Shown one piece after another: positions 9,019 through 16,873 of a stretch of DNA of 64,000 nucleotides. The notes below the pieces were generated by a model that was not told the DNA's origin, did no database searches, and was given only the letters and a program-made list of their open reading frames with translations. The DNA is from Dermacoccus abyssi (GTDB lineage: Bacteria; Actinomycetota; Actinomycetes; Actinomycetales; Dermatophilaceae). A program made the position numbers and the translations under genes. The stretch covers positions 1-64,000 of the forward strand of contig NZ_QWLM01000013.1 in assembly GCF_003515945.1 (NCBI RefSeq), given 5' to 3'. The stretch's first letter is position 1. Every line of letters starts with the position of its first letter.

Positions 9019-9636
9019 TCAGTTGGACGACTTCGTCGCGTCCGAGGAACGCTCGAAGACGTGGTCGACGAAGCCGTACTCCTTGGCCTCGTTCGCCGTG
9101 AACCAGCGGTCGCGGTCCGAGTCGGCCTCGATCTTCTCGACCGGCTGACCCGTGTGCTCTGCGATGAGCTCGGCCATCTGCTTCTTGATGTGCAGCAGCT
9201 GCTCGGCCTGAGTTTTGACGTCGGACGCCGTTCCCTGAATGCCACCGAGGGGCTGGTGCATCATGATGCGCGCGTGCGGCGTCGCGTAGCGCTTGCCCTG
9301 AGCGCCGGCGGACAGCAGGAACTGGCCCATCGAGGCAGCGAGGCCCATGGCCACGGTGCACACGTCGTTCGGCACCCACTGCATCGTGTCGAAGATGGCC
9401 ATACCAGCGGTCACCGAACCACCCGGGGAGTTGATGTAGAGCCAGATGTCCTTCTCCGGGTCCTCGGCAGCGAGCAGGAGAAGCTGCGCGCAGATCGCGT
9501 TCGCGTTGTCGTCGCGCACGTCCGATCCGAGGAAGATGATGCGCTCCTTGAGGAGGCGGTTGTAGATCTGGTCGTCGAGACCGGCAGCCATCTGCTGGCT
9601 CGCCATGACCACGTCCGAGGACTTGGCTGTCGTCAA
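9019..9636 (-). CDS. clpP1: ATP-dependent Clp protease proteolytic subunit ClpP1
   Basis: This is the second ClpP subunit. With start TTG 9636 it has 205 residues, matching ClpP1 relatives. The triad is Ser102 (GLAASMG), His127 (MMHQPLGG) and Asp172 (EADSDRD), with [11 protein letters not shown] at about 69-78. The TTG start is chosen because GGAGTGATCCC gives a well-spaced ribosome site. ATG 9606, inside, is an alternative. The frame is open to ATG 9762, but that would add a 42-residue Arg-rich tail unlike the family. tig lies upstream and clpP2 32 bp downstream. Confidence 0.93.
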   Translation of the reverse strand: MTTAKSSDVVMASQQMAAGLDDQIYNRLLKERIIFLGSDVRDDNANAICAQLLLLAAEDPEKDIWLYINSPGGSVTAGMAIFDTMQWVPNDVCTVAMGLAASMGQFLLSAGAQGKRYATPHARIMMHQPLGGIQGTASDVKTQAEQLLHIKKQMAELIAEHTGQPVEKIEADSDRDRWFTANEAKEYGFVDHVFERSSDATKSSN

Positions 9637-9818
9637 GGGATCACTCCATCCGAATCTGCCACCCGGCACGCGGATGACACCATGCTTGAACTCTTCACTG
9701 ACCCTAACGCGCGGGCCCGCGACTTTCGTCCCCGTCCCGGCCGGTGTTCGCCCTGAGCGCAAGCGCGGGCGCTGACCGACTCACGCGAGGCACACGCAAA
9801 ACTGCGGCCCGATGACGA

Positions 9819-9863
9819 GAGCGCGGCTCCGCTCGCACCGGGTGTGCGTGCGGAGCCGCGCTC
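9819..9863 (-). terminator. Terminator after tig
   Basis: Arms of 14 bp (GAGCGCGGCTCCGC and complement) enclose a loop that can itself pair (CGCAC/GTGCG). It lies 28 bp beyond the tig stop and separates tig from the clpP1-clpP2 unit. Confidence 0.75.
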
Positions 9864-9890
9864 CTGCTGGCGTTCAGGCCTGCGGCGACA

Positions 9891-11414
9891 TCACTTGTCG
9901 TCGGCAGCCTTCTTCGTCGCGGTCTTCTTGGCCGTGCTCTTCTTGGCAGCTGCCTTCTTGGCCGGCTTCTCGTCGCCGTCCTTGGCAGCGGCCTTCTTGG
10001 CCGTGCTCTTCTTCGCGGCAGCCTTCTTGGCCGGCTTCTCGTCGCCGTCCTTGGCAGCGGCCTTCTTGGCCGTGCTCTTCTTCGCAGCTGCCTTCTTGAC
10101 CGGCTTCTCCTCGGCGGGCTTCTCGTCCGCGTCGGCCTCGTCGTCACCGGTGTCGACGGCCTCGTTGAGGTCGACGACGTTGCCCGCGGTGTCCTTGACC
10201 TTGGCGGACTCGAGGACCGTGGCGAGCGCCTTGCGGCGAGCGACCTCACCCATGATGGCCGGCACCTGGCCCTGGGCGTCGAGCGCCTGGGCGAAGGTGT
10301 TCGGGTCCATGCCGTACTGCTGCGCCGACATGATGAGGTACTCGATGAGCTCCTCCTGGCCGACCTGGATCTCCTGCGTCTCGACGATCTCGTCGAGCAG
10401 GAGCTGCGTGGCGACCTGCTTGCGGGTGCTCTCGGTGACCTCAGCGCGGTGCTCGTCGTCGTCGAGGCGGTTCTCGCCCTCGAGGTGGTTGTGCACCTCT
10501 TCGTTGACGACGCCGTCCGGGACGGGGATGTCAATGGCCTCCAGCAGCGCGTCGAGCACCTTGTCACGGGCCTGAACGCCCTGCTCGAAGCGCTTCGTGC
10601 GCTCGACCTCGGAGCGAAGGTCGGCCTTCAGCTCGTCGAGCGTGTCGAAGGACGAGGCGAGCTGGGCGAACTCGTCGTCGAGCTCGGGGAGCTCGCGCTC
10701 CTTGACCGACTCGATCTTGACGGTGCACTCGGCGTCCTGGCCCTCGTGCTCGCCACCGGCCAGCGGCGACGTGAAGGTGGTCTCCTCGCCGGCCTTGAGG
10801 CCGGTGAGCGCCTTGTCGAGGCCTTCGAGCATCGTGCCCGAGCCGATCTCGTAGGAGACGCCGGAGACGGAGTCGATCTCGTTGCCGTCTATCGTGGCGG
10901 ACAGGTCGATGGAGACGAAGTCGCCCTTCTTGGCCTTGCGCTCGACGCCCTTGAGCGTGCCGAAGCGCTCGCGCAGCTCGGTGATGCGCTCTTCCAGGTC
11001 GGCGTCGCTGACCTCGATCGGGTCGACCTCGACCTCGAGGGTGTCGAAGGCGGGGAGCTTGATCTCGGGGCGGACGTCGACCTCAGCGGTGAACGTCAGG
11101 CCCTGGCCCTCTTCGAGCGGGAAGTCGGTGATGTCGACCTCGGGCTGGCCGAGCGGCTTGATGTCGTTCTCGACGATCGCGTTGGTGTACAGCTCGGGGA
11201 GCGCCTCGTTGACGGCCTCCTGCACGACGGCTGCACGGCCGAAGCGCTGCTCGATGAGCTTCGCGGGAACCTTGCCCTTGCGGAAGCCGGGGATCTGAAC
11301 CTGCTCGCCGATCGTCTTGTACGCCTTGTCCAGGCTCGGCTTGAGCTCCTCGGCAGTCACGTCGACGGTCAGCTTGACCCGCGTCGGGTTGAGGGTCTCG
11401 ACAGCGCTCTTCAC
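9891..11414 (-). CDS. tig: Trigger factor, ribosome-associated chaperone with a Lys/Ala repeat tail
   Basis: This 507-residue protein is the ribosome-bound chaperone and prolyl isomerase that meets nascent chains. The N-terminal ribosome-binding domain carries the signature GFRKGKVP (about 43-50). The FKBP-type PPIase domain spans about 160-245 (GDFVSIDLSATIDG, EIGSGTMLEGLDKAL), followed by the helical C-terminal domain. Residues from about 437 to the end form a histone H1-like tail of three 23-25-residue repeats rich in KKAAAKKSTAKKAAAKDGDE. Common trigger factors are about 430-470 aa and lack this. Such a tail could bind rRNA or DNA. A tRNA-Pro gene lies upstream. Confidence 0.96.
   Translation of the reverse strand: MKSAVETLNPTRVKLTVDVTAEELKPSLDKAYKTIGEQVQIPGFRKGKVPAKLIEQRFGRAAVVQEAVNEALPELYTNAIVENDIKPLGQPEVDITDFPLEEGQGLTFTAEVDVRPEIKLPAFDTLEVEVDPIEVSDADLEERITELRERFGTLKGVERKAKKGDFVSIDLSATIDGNEIDSVSGVSYEIGSGTMLEGLDKALTGLKAGEETTFTSPLAGGEHEGQDAECTVKIESVKERELPELDDEFAQLASSFDTLDELKADLRSEVERTKRFEQGVQARDKVLDALLEAIDIPVPDGVVNEEVHNHLEGENRLDDDEHRAEVTESTRKQVATQLLLDEIVETQEIQVGQEELIEYLIMSAQQYGMDPNTFAQALDAQGQVPAIMGEVARRKALATVLESAKVKDTAGNVVDLNEAVDTGDDEADADEKPAEEKPVKKAAAKKSTAKKAAAKDGDEKPAKKAAAKKSTAKKAAAKDGDEKPAKKAAAKKSTAKKTATKKAADDK
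9894..10106 (-). repeat. Three 69-bp tandem repeats coding the trigger factor tail
   Basis: Two complete 69-bp units (23 codons, beginning Lys-Pro-Val/Ala-Lys-Lys and ending Asp-Gly-Asp-Glu) are followed by a diverged third unit of 25 codons that ends the protein. DNA identity between the first two is nearly complete, so copy number could vary between strains by slippage. Confidence 0.9.
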
Positions 11415-11542
11415 AGCGTGTACTCCAGTAGTCGATGGGATGGGTCACGAGCCGCGACCGGCGAGGCGGGACGCCTGCTGCGTCCTGGCGCCTCATTGCA
11501 CGGCGCGGCTCGCCGTACATGAACTTCTGTCCATGCTAACGG

Positions 11543-11616
11543 TCGGGGTAACAGGATTCGAACCTGCGGCCTTCCGCTCCCAAAGCGGACGCGCTACCAA
11601 GCTGCGCCATACCCCG
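11543..11616 (-). tRNA. tRNA-Pro (anticodon TGG)
   Basis: A 74-nt cloverleaf on the minus strand. The 7-bp acceptor pairs CGGGGTA with TACCCCG, the anticodon arm is CCGC-TTTGGGA-GCGG with TGG at 34-36, and the T-loop is GGTTCGAATCC. CCA is not encoded. It reads codon CCA. Confidence 0.95.
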
Positions 11617-11690
11617 CTCACAACCTCGTGTGAACACCGCATTCTCGCACAAGCCGCGGCCTCACCGGCTCTGCCACCTGCCAGGAACGA

Positions 11691-11725
11691 CGAACGGCGG
11701 CCCTCGTGGTGAGGGCCGCCGTTCG
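11691..11725 (-). terminator. Terminator after tRNA-Gly
   Basis: A perfect 15-bp stem (CGAACGGCGGCCCTC and complement) with a 5-nt loop sits 5 bp past the 3' end of tRNA-Gly on the minus strand. Confidence 0.8.
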
Positions 11726-11730
11726 CGGTG

Positions 11731-11804
11731 TGGAGCGGGCGACGAGAATCGAACTCGCGTAATCAGTTTGGAAGACTGAGGCTCTACCATTGAGCTACGC
11801 CCGC
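11731..11804 (-). tRNA. tRNA-Gly (anticodon TCC)
   Basis: A minus-strand cloverleaf with acceptor GCGGGCG/CGCCCGC, anticodon loop CTTCCAA giving TCC, T-loop GTTCGATTC, and an encoded CCA at 11731-11733. It reads GGA/GGG codons. Its own terminator follows directly. Confidence 0.95.
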
Positions 11805-11992
11805 ATGTTCGGCCCACATGCTAGCGCACTCGATGCGCGCCTCGCGCACCGCACCTGCCCGCGCCGCGTCAGGTCGCAGTTTGCGCCATATGGTGAACGC
11901 GAACTCTCGACTCCGACCTGAATTTGTGTTGGGGTGGGAACCAAGTCCGGGAACCTCCGGCACAGTGTTCCGACCTACACAGGAGGATCAGC

Positions 11993-12184
11993 ATGGGAAT
12001 CTTCGACAGCGCCAAGGACAAGGCCAGGGACTTCGCCGAGCAGAACCCCGACAAGCTCGACCAGGGCGTCGAGAAGGCGGGTGACTTCGCCGACGACCGT
12101 ACGGGCGGCGAGCACGCTGACAAGATCGACAAGGGTCAGGACTTCGCCAACGAGAAGCTCGACGGCCTCGGCGGCGGTCAGTGA
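11993..12184 (+). CDS. Small Rv0909-type antitoxin-like protein
   Basis: A 63-residue, highly charged, soluble protein (MGIFDSAKDKARDFAEQNPD ... DQGVEKAGDFADDRTGGEHA ... DKGQDFANEKLDG). The repeated helix-turn pattern with K-G-DFA units is that of the MT0933/Rv0909 antitoxin-like family (PF14013), known in M. tuberculosis as the partner of an SRPBCC-fold toxin. An AGGAGG ribosome site at 11981-11986 fixes the start. No Rv0910-like toxin gene is adjacent, so it is solitary here. In many actinobacteria such proteins are abundant and may serve as stress or hydrophilin-like factors. A clear terminator follows. Confidence 0.7.
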   Translation: MGIFDSAKDKARDFAEQNPDKLDQGVEKAGDFADDRTGGEHADKIDKGQDFANEKLDGLGGGQ

Positions 12185-12208
12185 TCTCGGGCTGACGCCT
12201 GAAACTTC

Positions 12209-12247
12209 AAAAGGGCCCCTCGGACAACGCGTCCGAGGGGCCCTTTT
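12209..12247 (+). terminator. Rho-independent terminator after the antitoxin-like gene
   Basis: A 16-bp perfect stem (AAAAGGGCCCCTCGGA and complement) with a 7-nt loop ends in TTTT on the plus strand and also in TTTT on the minus strand. It can therefore also serve the convergent phosphatase gene. Confidence 0.88.
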
Positions 12248-12308
12248 GCTGTACGCCGGGGCGAGCGCGCCCGACCACGCCCCCTTGCGGCGAACGTTCC
12301 TGCGTGGC

Positions 12309-13448
12309 TCAGAGCATCGGACGTCGGTAGCGGCGGTTGCCGTCGCGCCAGATGACGACGACGGAGCGGTCGTCGTCGCCGCCCAGGGCGGCGGAGCTCG
12401 TGCAGATGCGGTGAGCGCCACCCGTGAGACCCTCGCTGATTGCCGACTGCGTCATGGCGAGCAGGCGCTGCGTCCCGGCGGTGATGTCGCCGCCGGGACC
12501 CTCGACGACGCCATCGCTGTAGAGCACGACGACATCACCCGGCGCGAGCATCCCTGCCGCACGGGAGAAGTCGTCACGTCCCTGCTCGAAGAGGCCGAGG
12601 AGCAACCCCTCGGCACCGGTGACCATCTCCCAGCGGCGCGAGTCCGCGTGGTAGTGCGCCGCACTGGGGTGGCCCGCGGTCCCGATGCTGTACGAGCCGG
12701 TCCGCAGGTCGAGGCCGATGTGGATGGCGGAGGCAAAACCGTCACGCCAGCCCTGACGAATGAGGTAGCGGTTGGCCGCCGGCAGGAAGCCGGCCGGGTC
12801 CGTTTCCCCGAGCAACCCGCTCATTGCACCCGAGAGGAGCAGCGCGCGCATCCCTGCGGAGTGGCCACTGCCGGAGACATCGGTGAGAGCCACGTCGAGC
12901 TGGTCGCCGTGTCGGGCGCAGACGACGAAGTCGCCGCTGAACGCGCCACCCTTCGCGGGCAGGACGCAGTGCTCCATACGCACGTCGTCGGGAAGTTCGG
13001 GGGCGAGTGCCTGACGGTCGAGCCGCTCGCGAAGGTCCTTGAGCATGCCGGAACCCACGCTGAGTGGCACACCGAGTGCCTGCACGTTGCGCGTCACGAA
13101 GAACACGAGGCCGACGACGGCGAGGACGACGCACGCCACCGACCACTCGACGGTGCGATCACCCCAGGCGTACGCGACGACCACGAGGTAACCCGCCACG
13201 ACGACGGCGATGGCCCGAGCCAGGGTGCGCCCCGACAGGAGGAACCCGGCGCACACGATGAGCGGCACGAAAACCGATTGGGAAACCGTGCCGGGGAAGC
13301 TGATACCGGCCAGTGTCGCGACGAGGGTGAGGAACGTGATGACCGCCGCGAGCAGGCGCGAGGAGTTGCGCCGGGGCGTCACGATGCGGCGCACCGACCG
13401 CTGGGGGCGCACCCGCTCGCTCGTGACGTCAAGAACCACAGATGCCAT
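12309..13448 (-). CDS. Membrane-anchored PP2C/SpoIIE-type serine phosphatase
   Basis: A 379-residue protein with about four hydrophobic helices at residues 30-125 (LLAAVITFLTLVATLAGISF; VFVPLIVCAGFLL; AIAVVVAGYLVVVAYAW; VACVVLAVVGLVFFVT). A cytosolic SpoIIE/RsbU-like PP2C domain follows, containing GGAFSGDFV, LDVALTDVSGSGHSAGMRAL, and the closing GDVVVLYSDGVVEG and DDRSVVVI motifs. The metal-binding Asp residues are present. Such phosphatases act in partner-switching regulation of sigma factors or in cell-wall and osmotic stress signalling, but no anti-sigma or anti-anti-sigma gene is adjacent. ATG 13448 is taken as start because the longer frame to 13502 would begin inside the rpiB terminator. 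Confidence 0.85.
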   Translation of the reverse strand: MASVVLDVTSERVRPQRSVRRIVTPRRNSSRLLAAVITFLTLVATLAGISFPGTVSQSVFVPLIVCAGFLLSGRTLARAIAVVVAGYLVVVAYAWGDRTVEWSVACVVLAVVGLVFFVTRNVQALGVPLSVGSGMLKDLRERLDRQALAPELPDDVRMEHCVLPAKGGAFSGDFVVCARHGDQLDVALTDVSGSGHSAGMRALLLSGAMSGLLGETDPAGFLPAANRYLIRQGWRDGFASAIHIGLDLRTGSYSIGTAGHPSAAHYHADSRRWEMVTGAEGLLLGLFEQGRDDFSRAAGMLAPGDVVVLYSDGVVEGPGGDITAGTQRLLAMTQSAISEGLTGGAHRICTSSAALGGDDDRSVVVIWRDGNRRYRRPML

Positions 13449-13501
13449 TCTATCCGGGGTGACAAACGTCTCACGAGGCGCCTGTGGACAAAGCGCAAGC
13501 A

Positions 13502-13530
13502 CCGGGCCCGCACGGCATGCGGGGCCCGGC
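13502..13530 (-). terminator. Terminator after rpiB
   Basis: A GC-rich stem (CCGGGCCCGCA paired with TGCGGGGCCCGG, one bulged base) lies 18 bp past the rpiB stop and separates it from the phosphatase gene. Confidence 0.65.
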
Positions 13531-13547
13531 GCTCGGGTGTCAGTGAC

Positions 13548-14012
13548 TCACAGCGGCGGCAGCGTGCCGTCCGTCTCGTAGGCCTCGACCATGGCGATGC
13601 GGCGCGCGTGACGCTCGACGCCGGTGAACTGCGTCGTGATGAAGGTGCGGGCAATCTCCTTCGCCTGCTCGATCGTGACGAAGCGGCCACCGATCGAGGC
13701 GATCTGCGCACCGTTGTGCTCGCGCGCCAAGGAGGCGAACTCCGGCGTCAGACACAAGGCCGCACGAATGCCGTCGACCTTGTTCGCCGCCATCTGCTCG
13801 CCGTTGCCCGAACCGCCCAGGACGAAGCCGAGCGAGTCGGCGTCGTCACGCACGGCCTCGGCCGCGCGCAGCACGAACACCGGGTAGTCGTCCTCCGCGT
13901 CGTACTCGGTGGGCCCGTGGTTGACGACGTCGTGCCCCTCAGCGGTGAGGAAGTCGACGAGGGCCTGCTGGGTTTCAAAGGCGGCGTGGTCGCCACCGAC
14001 GTGGATGCGCAT
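13548..14012 (-). CDS. rpiB: Ribose-5-phosphate isomerase B
   Basis: This 154-residue RpiB/LacAB-family enzyme interconverts ribose 5-phosphate and ribulose 5-phosphate in the pentose phosphate pathway. The start MRIHVGGDHAAFE, the catalytic-loop region GFVLGGSGNGEQMAANKV and the C-terminal FTGVERHARRI are typical. In actinobacterial enzymes the E. coli catalytic Cys is replaced, here by Ser in GGSGNG, and a Glu takes over the proton transfer. The open frame reaches 14159, but ATG 14012 gives the family length and has a purine-rich site before it. Confidence 0.93.
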   Translation of the reverse strand: MRIHVGGDHAAFETQQALVDFLTAEGHDVVNHGPTEYDAEDDYPVFVLRAAEAVRDDADSLGFVLGGSGNGEQMAANKVDGIRAALCLTPEFASLAREHNGAQIASIGGRFVTIEQAKEIARTFITTQFTGVERHARRIAMVEAYETDGTLPPL

Positions 14013-14227
14013 GTCTCTCTCTCGGTCGAGCGGGTCGTGGAGCTGGTCGAGCACGTTCGAGCGCGGCACGCCGCGGCCCGCGGGCCGCACCGCGAAGAAC
14101 GCTCGTGCAAACCATCCTGCCACCTTCACCCCCGTGCAAGGATGGTCGACGGCGACCACGCGGGCGCGAGCGCGCCTCAGCGAACTGCGTCGCCTCCCCT
14201 CATCGCCTTCAGGAAGGAACCGACGCC

Positions 14228-16798
14228 GTGACCGGCTCGAACCTCACACGCGAGGAAGCCCTGGAGCGCAGCGCCAACATCGCTGTCGACTCCTACGACA
14301 TCACGCTCGACCTCACGACGGGAGCCGAGACGTTCACGACGTCGTCGACGGTCCGTTTCAGCGCCACGCCGGGCAGTGAGACCTGGCTCGACTTCCTCGG
14401 CGAGAGCGTGGACCGCGTGGTGGTCGGCGGTGAGGACATCGCCGTCGAGTGGGACGGCGCCCGCGTGCGCGTGCCGAACCTCGCGGCCGAGAACGAGGTT
14501 CGCGTCGATGCCGTCGGCCGGTACATGAACACGGGTGAGGGCCTCCACCGCTTCGTCGACCCGGCTGACAACGAGGTCTACCTCTACTCCCAGTTCGAGG
14601 TACCCGACGCGCGACGCATGTACCCCGTGTTCGAACAGCCGGACCTCAAGGCGAGCTTCACCTTCACCGTCACCGCCCCGGCCCGCTGGCAGGTGCTCTC
14701 CAACGAGCCGACGCCCGAGCCGCAGCCTGCGGAGACGACCTACACCGGCCCCAACGGTGAGACCGAGCCGGCGGCCACGTGGCGCTTCGGGGCGACGCCG
14801 CGCATCTCCTGCTACATCACGGCCCTCGTGGCCGGCCCGTACGAGAAGTACACCGACGAAGTGACGTCCCGCGCGGGCACCGTGCCGCTCGGCGTCTACT
14901 GCCGCAAGTCGCTCGCGCCCCACATGGACGCCGACGAGATCTTCGACATCACCAAGCGCGGCTTCGCGTTCTTCGAGAACGAGTTCGACCAGCCTTACCC
15001 GTTCACCAAGTACGACCAGATCTTCACGCCCGAGTACAACATGGGCGCCATGGAGAACGCGGGCTGCGTCACCTTCACGGAGATGTACGTCTTCCGCGCC
15101 AAGGTGAGCGAGGCCATCATCGAGCGCCGCGCCCTCACCGTGCTGCACGAGCTCGCCCACATGTGGTTCGGCAACCTCGTCACGATGAAGTGGTGGAACG
15201 ACCTGTGGCTCAACGAGTCGTTCGCCGAGTGGGCCTCGACGACGGCGCAGGCCGAAGCCACCCGTTGGGAGAGCGCCTGGACGACGTTCGGCACCTCGGA
15301 GAAGGCGTGGGCGTACCGCCAGGACCAGCTGAGCTCCACACACCCGATCGTCGCCCCGATCCGTGACCTCGCCGACGTCGAGGTGAACTTCGACGGCATC
15401 ACGTACGCCAAGGGCGCCTCGGTGCTCAAGCAACTCGTCGCCTACGTCGGGCGCGAGTCGTTCACCGCCGGCCTGCGCGCGTACTTCGCGAAGTACGCGT
15501 GGCAGAACACGACGTTGCCCCAGCTGCTCGGCGAGCTGGAGTCGACGAGTGGCCGCGACCTGTCGTCCTGGTCGAAGCAGTGGCTCGAGACGGCCGGCGT
15601 CAACACGCTGCGCCCGGTCGTCGAGGTCGACGGCTCCGGTGTCATGACGCGCGTGCTCATCGAACAGAGCGCGACGAACGAACTGCCGACGCTGCGTCCC
15701 CACCGTCTCGCCGTGGGGTGCTACCGCCTCGAGGGCGACACCCTCGTGCGTACGCAGCGGGTGGAGCTCGACGTCACGGGTGAGAGCACCGAGGTCACCG
15801 AGCTCGTCGGGGTGGAGCAGCCGGATCTGCTCCTCGTCAACGACGACGACCTCGCCTACGCCAAGATCCGTCTCGACGAGCGCAGCCTCGCCACCGCCAT
15901 TGCTCACCCGCGCGCCTTCACCAGCTCCCTGCCGCGTGCGCTCGTGCTCGGTGCGGCCTGGGACATGACGCGCGATGCGCAGATGCCGGCGGGCGACTTC
16001 GTCCGCATGGCGCTTGCGACCCTGCCGGGCGAGGACGACTCGACGCTGCTGCGCACCCTGCTCGGCCAGATGTCCACCGCCGCACTCACGTACTCGGCGC
16101 CCGCCAAGCGCGAGAAGCTCGTCGCCGACATGACGGGCGGGCTGCGCTCCCTGGCCGAGGAAGCCGAAGCCGGCAGCGACGCCCAGCTGCAGCTCGTGCA
16201 GACGTTCGCATCCTTCGCCCAGAGCGAGGAAGATGTTGCGTTCGTTCGTGCGCTGCTCTCGGGTGAGCGCACCCTCGACGGCCTCACCGTCGACACCGAG
16301 ATGCGCTGGACGCTGCTCACGTCGCTCGCCGCTGCAGGTGCCGCCGACGCCGCGGAGATCGACGCCGAACTGGCCCGCGACAACACGGCCACGGGTGCCG
16401 AACGCGCGGCACGAGCTCGCGCGTCGCTGCCGACGTCCGAGGCGAAGGCGGCCGCATGGTCGTCCGTCGTCGACTCCGACGAGCTGGCCAACCAGACGAT
16501 CGCCGAGACGGCGGCGGGATTCGGACACGTTCACGACGTGAGCCTGCTCGAGCCGTACGTCGAGAAGTACTTCGCGATGGCCGAGGACTACTGGGCAGGG
16601 CGCACCCACCACATCGCGGAGCTGGGCATCTCGTCGCTGTTCCCGATGGCGCTGGCCGGACCGCAGCTGCTCGACGCCGCGCAGCAGTGGCTCTCGTCGC
16701 ACAGCGACTCCCCCGCGGGTCTCGTGCGCACGGTCGCCGAGAACCGTGACGCCGTCGCCCGAGCCGTCACGGCGCAGGAGTTCGACGCTCGCGCCTGA
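14228..16798 (+). CDS. pepN: Aminopeptidase N (M1 family zinc metallopeptidase)
   Basis: This 856-residue cytosolic M1 aminopeptidase removes N-terminal residues from peptides. The exopeptidase motif GAMEN is near residue 272 and the zinc site HELAHMWFGN (HEXXH) near 307, with the third ligand Glu about 20 residues later (NESFAEW). A C-terminal ERAP1-like domain completes it. Length fits actinobacterial PepN. The GTG start at 14228 is chosen for the AGGAAGGA ribosome site just before it and the conserved MTGSNLTREEA beginning. A longer frame exists upstream but overlaps the rpiB leader. A strong terminator follows. Confidence 0.95.
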   Translation: MTGSNLTREEALERSANIAVDSYDITLDLTTGAETFTTSSTVRFSATPGSETWLDFLGESVDRVVVGGEDIAVEWDGARVRVPNLAAENEVRVDAVGRYMNTGEGLHRFVDPADNEVYLYSQFEVPDARRMYPVFEQPDLKASFTFTVTAPARWQVLSNEPTPEPQPAETTYTGPNGETEPAATWRFGATPRISCYITALVAGPYEKYTDEVTSRAGTVPLGVYCRKSLAPHMDADEIFDITKRGFAFFENEFDQPYPFTKYDQIFTPEYNMGAMENAGCVTFTEMYVFRAKVSEAIIERRALTVLHELAHMWFGNLVTMKWWNDLWLNESFAEWASTTAQAEATRWESAWTTFGTSEKAWAYRQDQLSSTHPIVAPIRDLADVEVNFDGITYAKGASVLKQLVAYVGRESFTAGLRAYFAKYAWQNTTLPQLLGELESTSGRDLSSWSKQWLETAGVNTLRPVVEVDGSGVMTRVLIEQSATNELPTLRPHRLAVGCYRLEGDTLVRTQRVELDVTGESTEVTELVGVEQPDLLLVNDDDLAYAKIRLDERSLATAIAHPRAFTSSLPRALVLGAAWDMTRDAQMPAGDFVRMALATLPGEDDSTLLRTLLGQMSTAALTYSAPAKREKLVADMTGGLRSLAEEAEAGSDAQLQLVQTFASFAQSEEDVAFVRALLSGERTLDGLTVDTEMRWTLLTSLAAAGAADAAEIDAELARDNTATGAERAARARASLPTSEAKAAAWSSVVDSDELANQTIAETAAGFGHVHDVSLLEPYVEKYFAMAEDYWAGRTHHIAELGISSLFPMALAGPQLLDAAQQWLSSHSDSPAGLVRTVAENRDAVARAVTAQEFDARA

Positions 16799-16819
16799 TC
16801 CGGACTGATTACCGGAAGG

Positions 16820-16850
16820 AGGCCCCCGACACGATTCGTGTCGGGGGCCC
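16820..16850. terminator. Terminator between pepN and the MalQ-like gene
   Basis: A GGCCCCCGACACG stem pairs perfectly with its complement around a 4-nt loop. It is placed between convergent genes and can serve both. Confidence 0.82.
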
Positions 16851-16873
16851 CTTCGTCGAGCCGTGCTCGAGGC

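Noticed and set aside
14177-16702. An 841-codon open frame antisense to pepN
   Set aside because: It has the same composition pattern as the valS shadow and no start signals, opposite a gene with GAMEN and HEXXH motifs.
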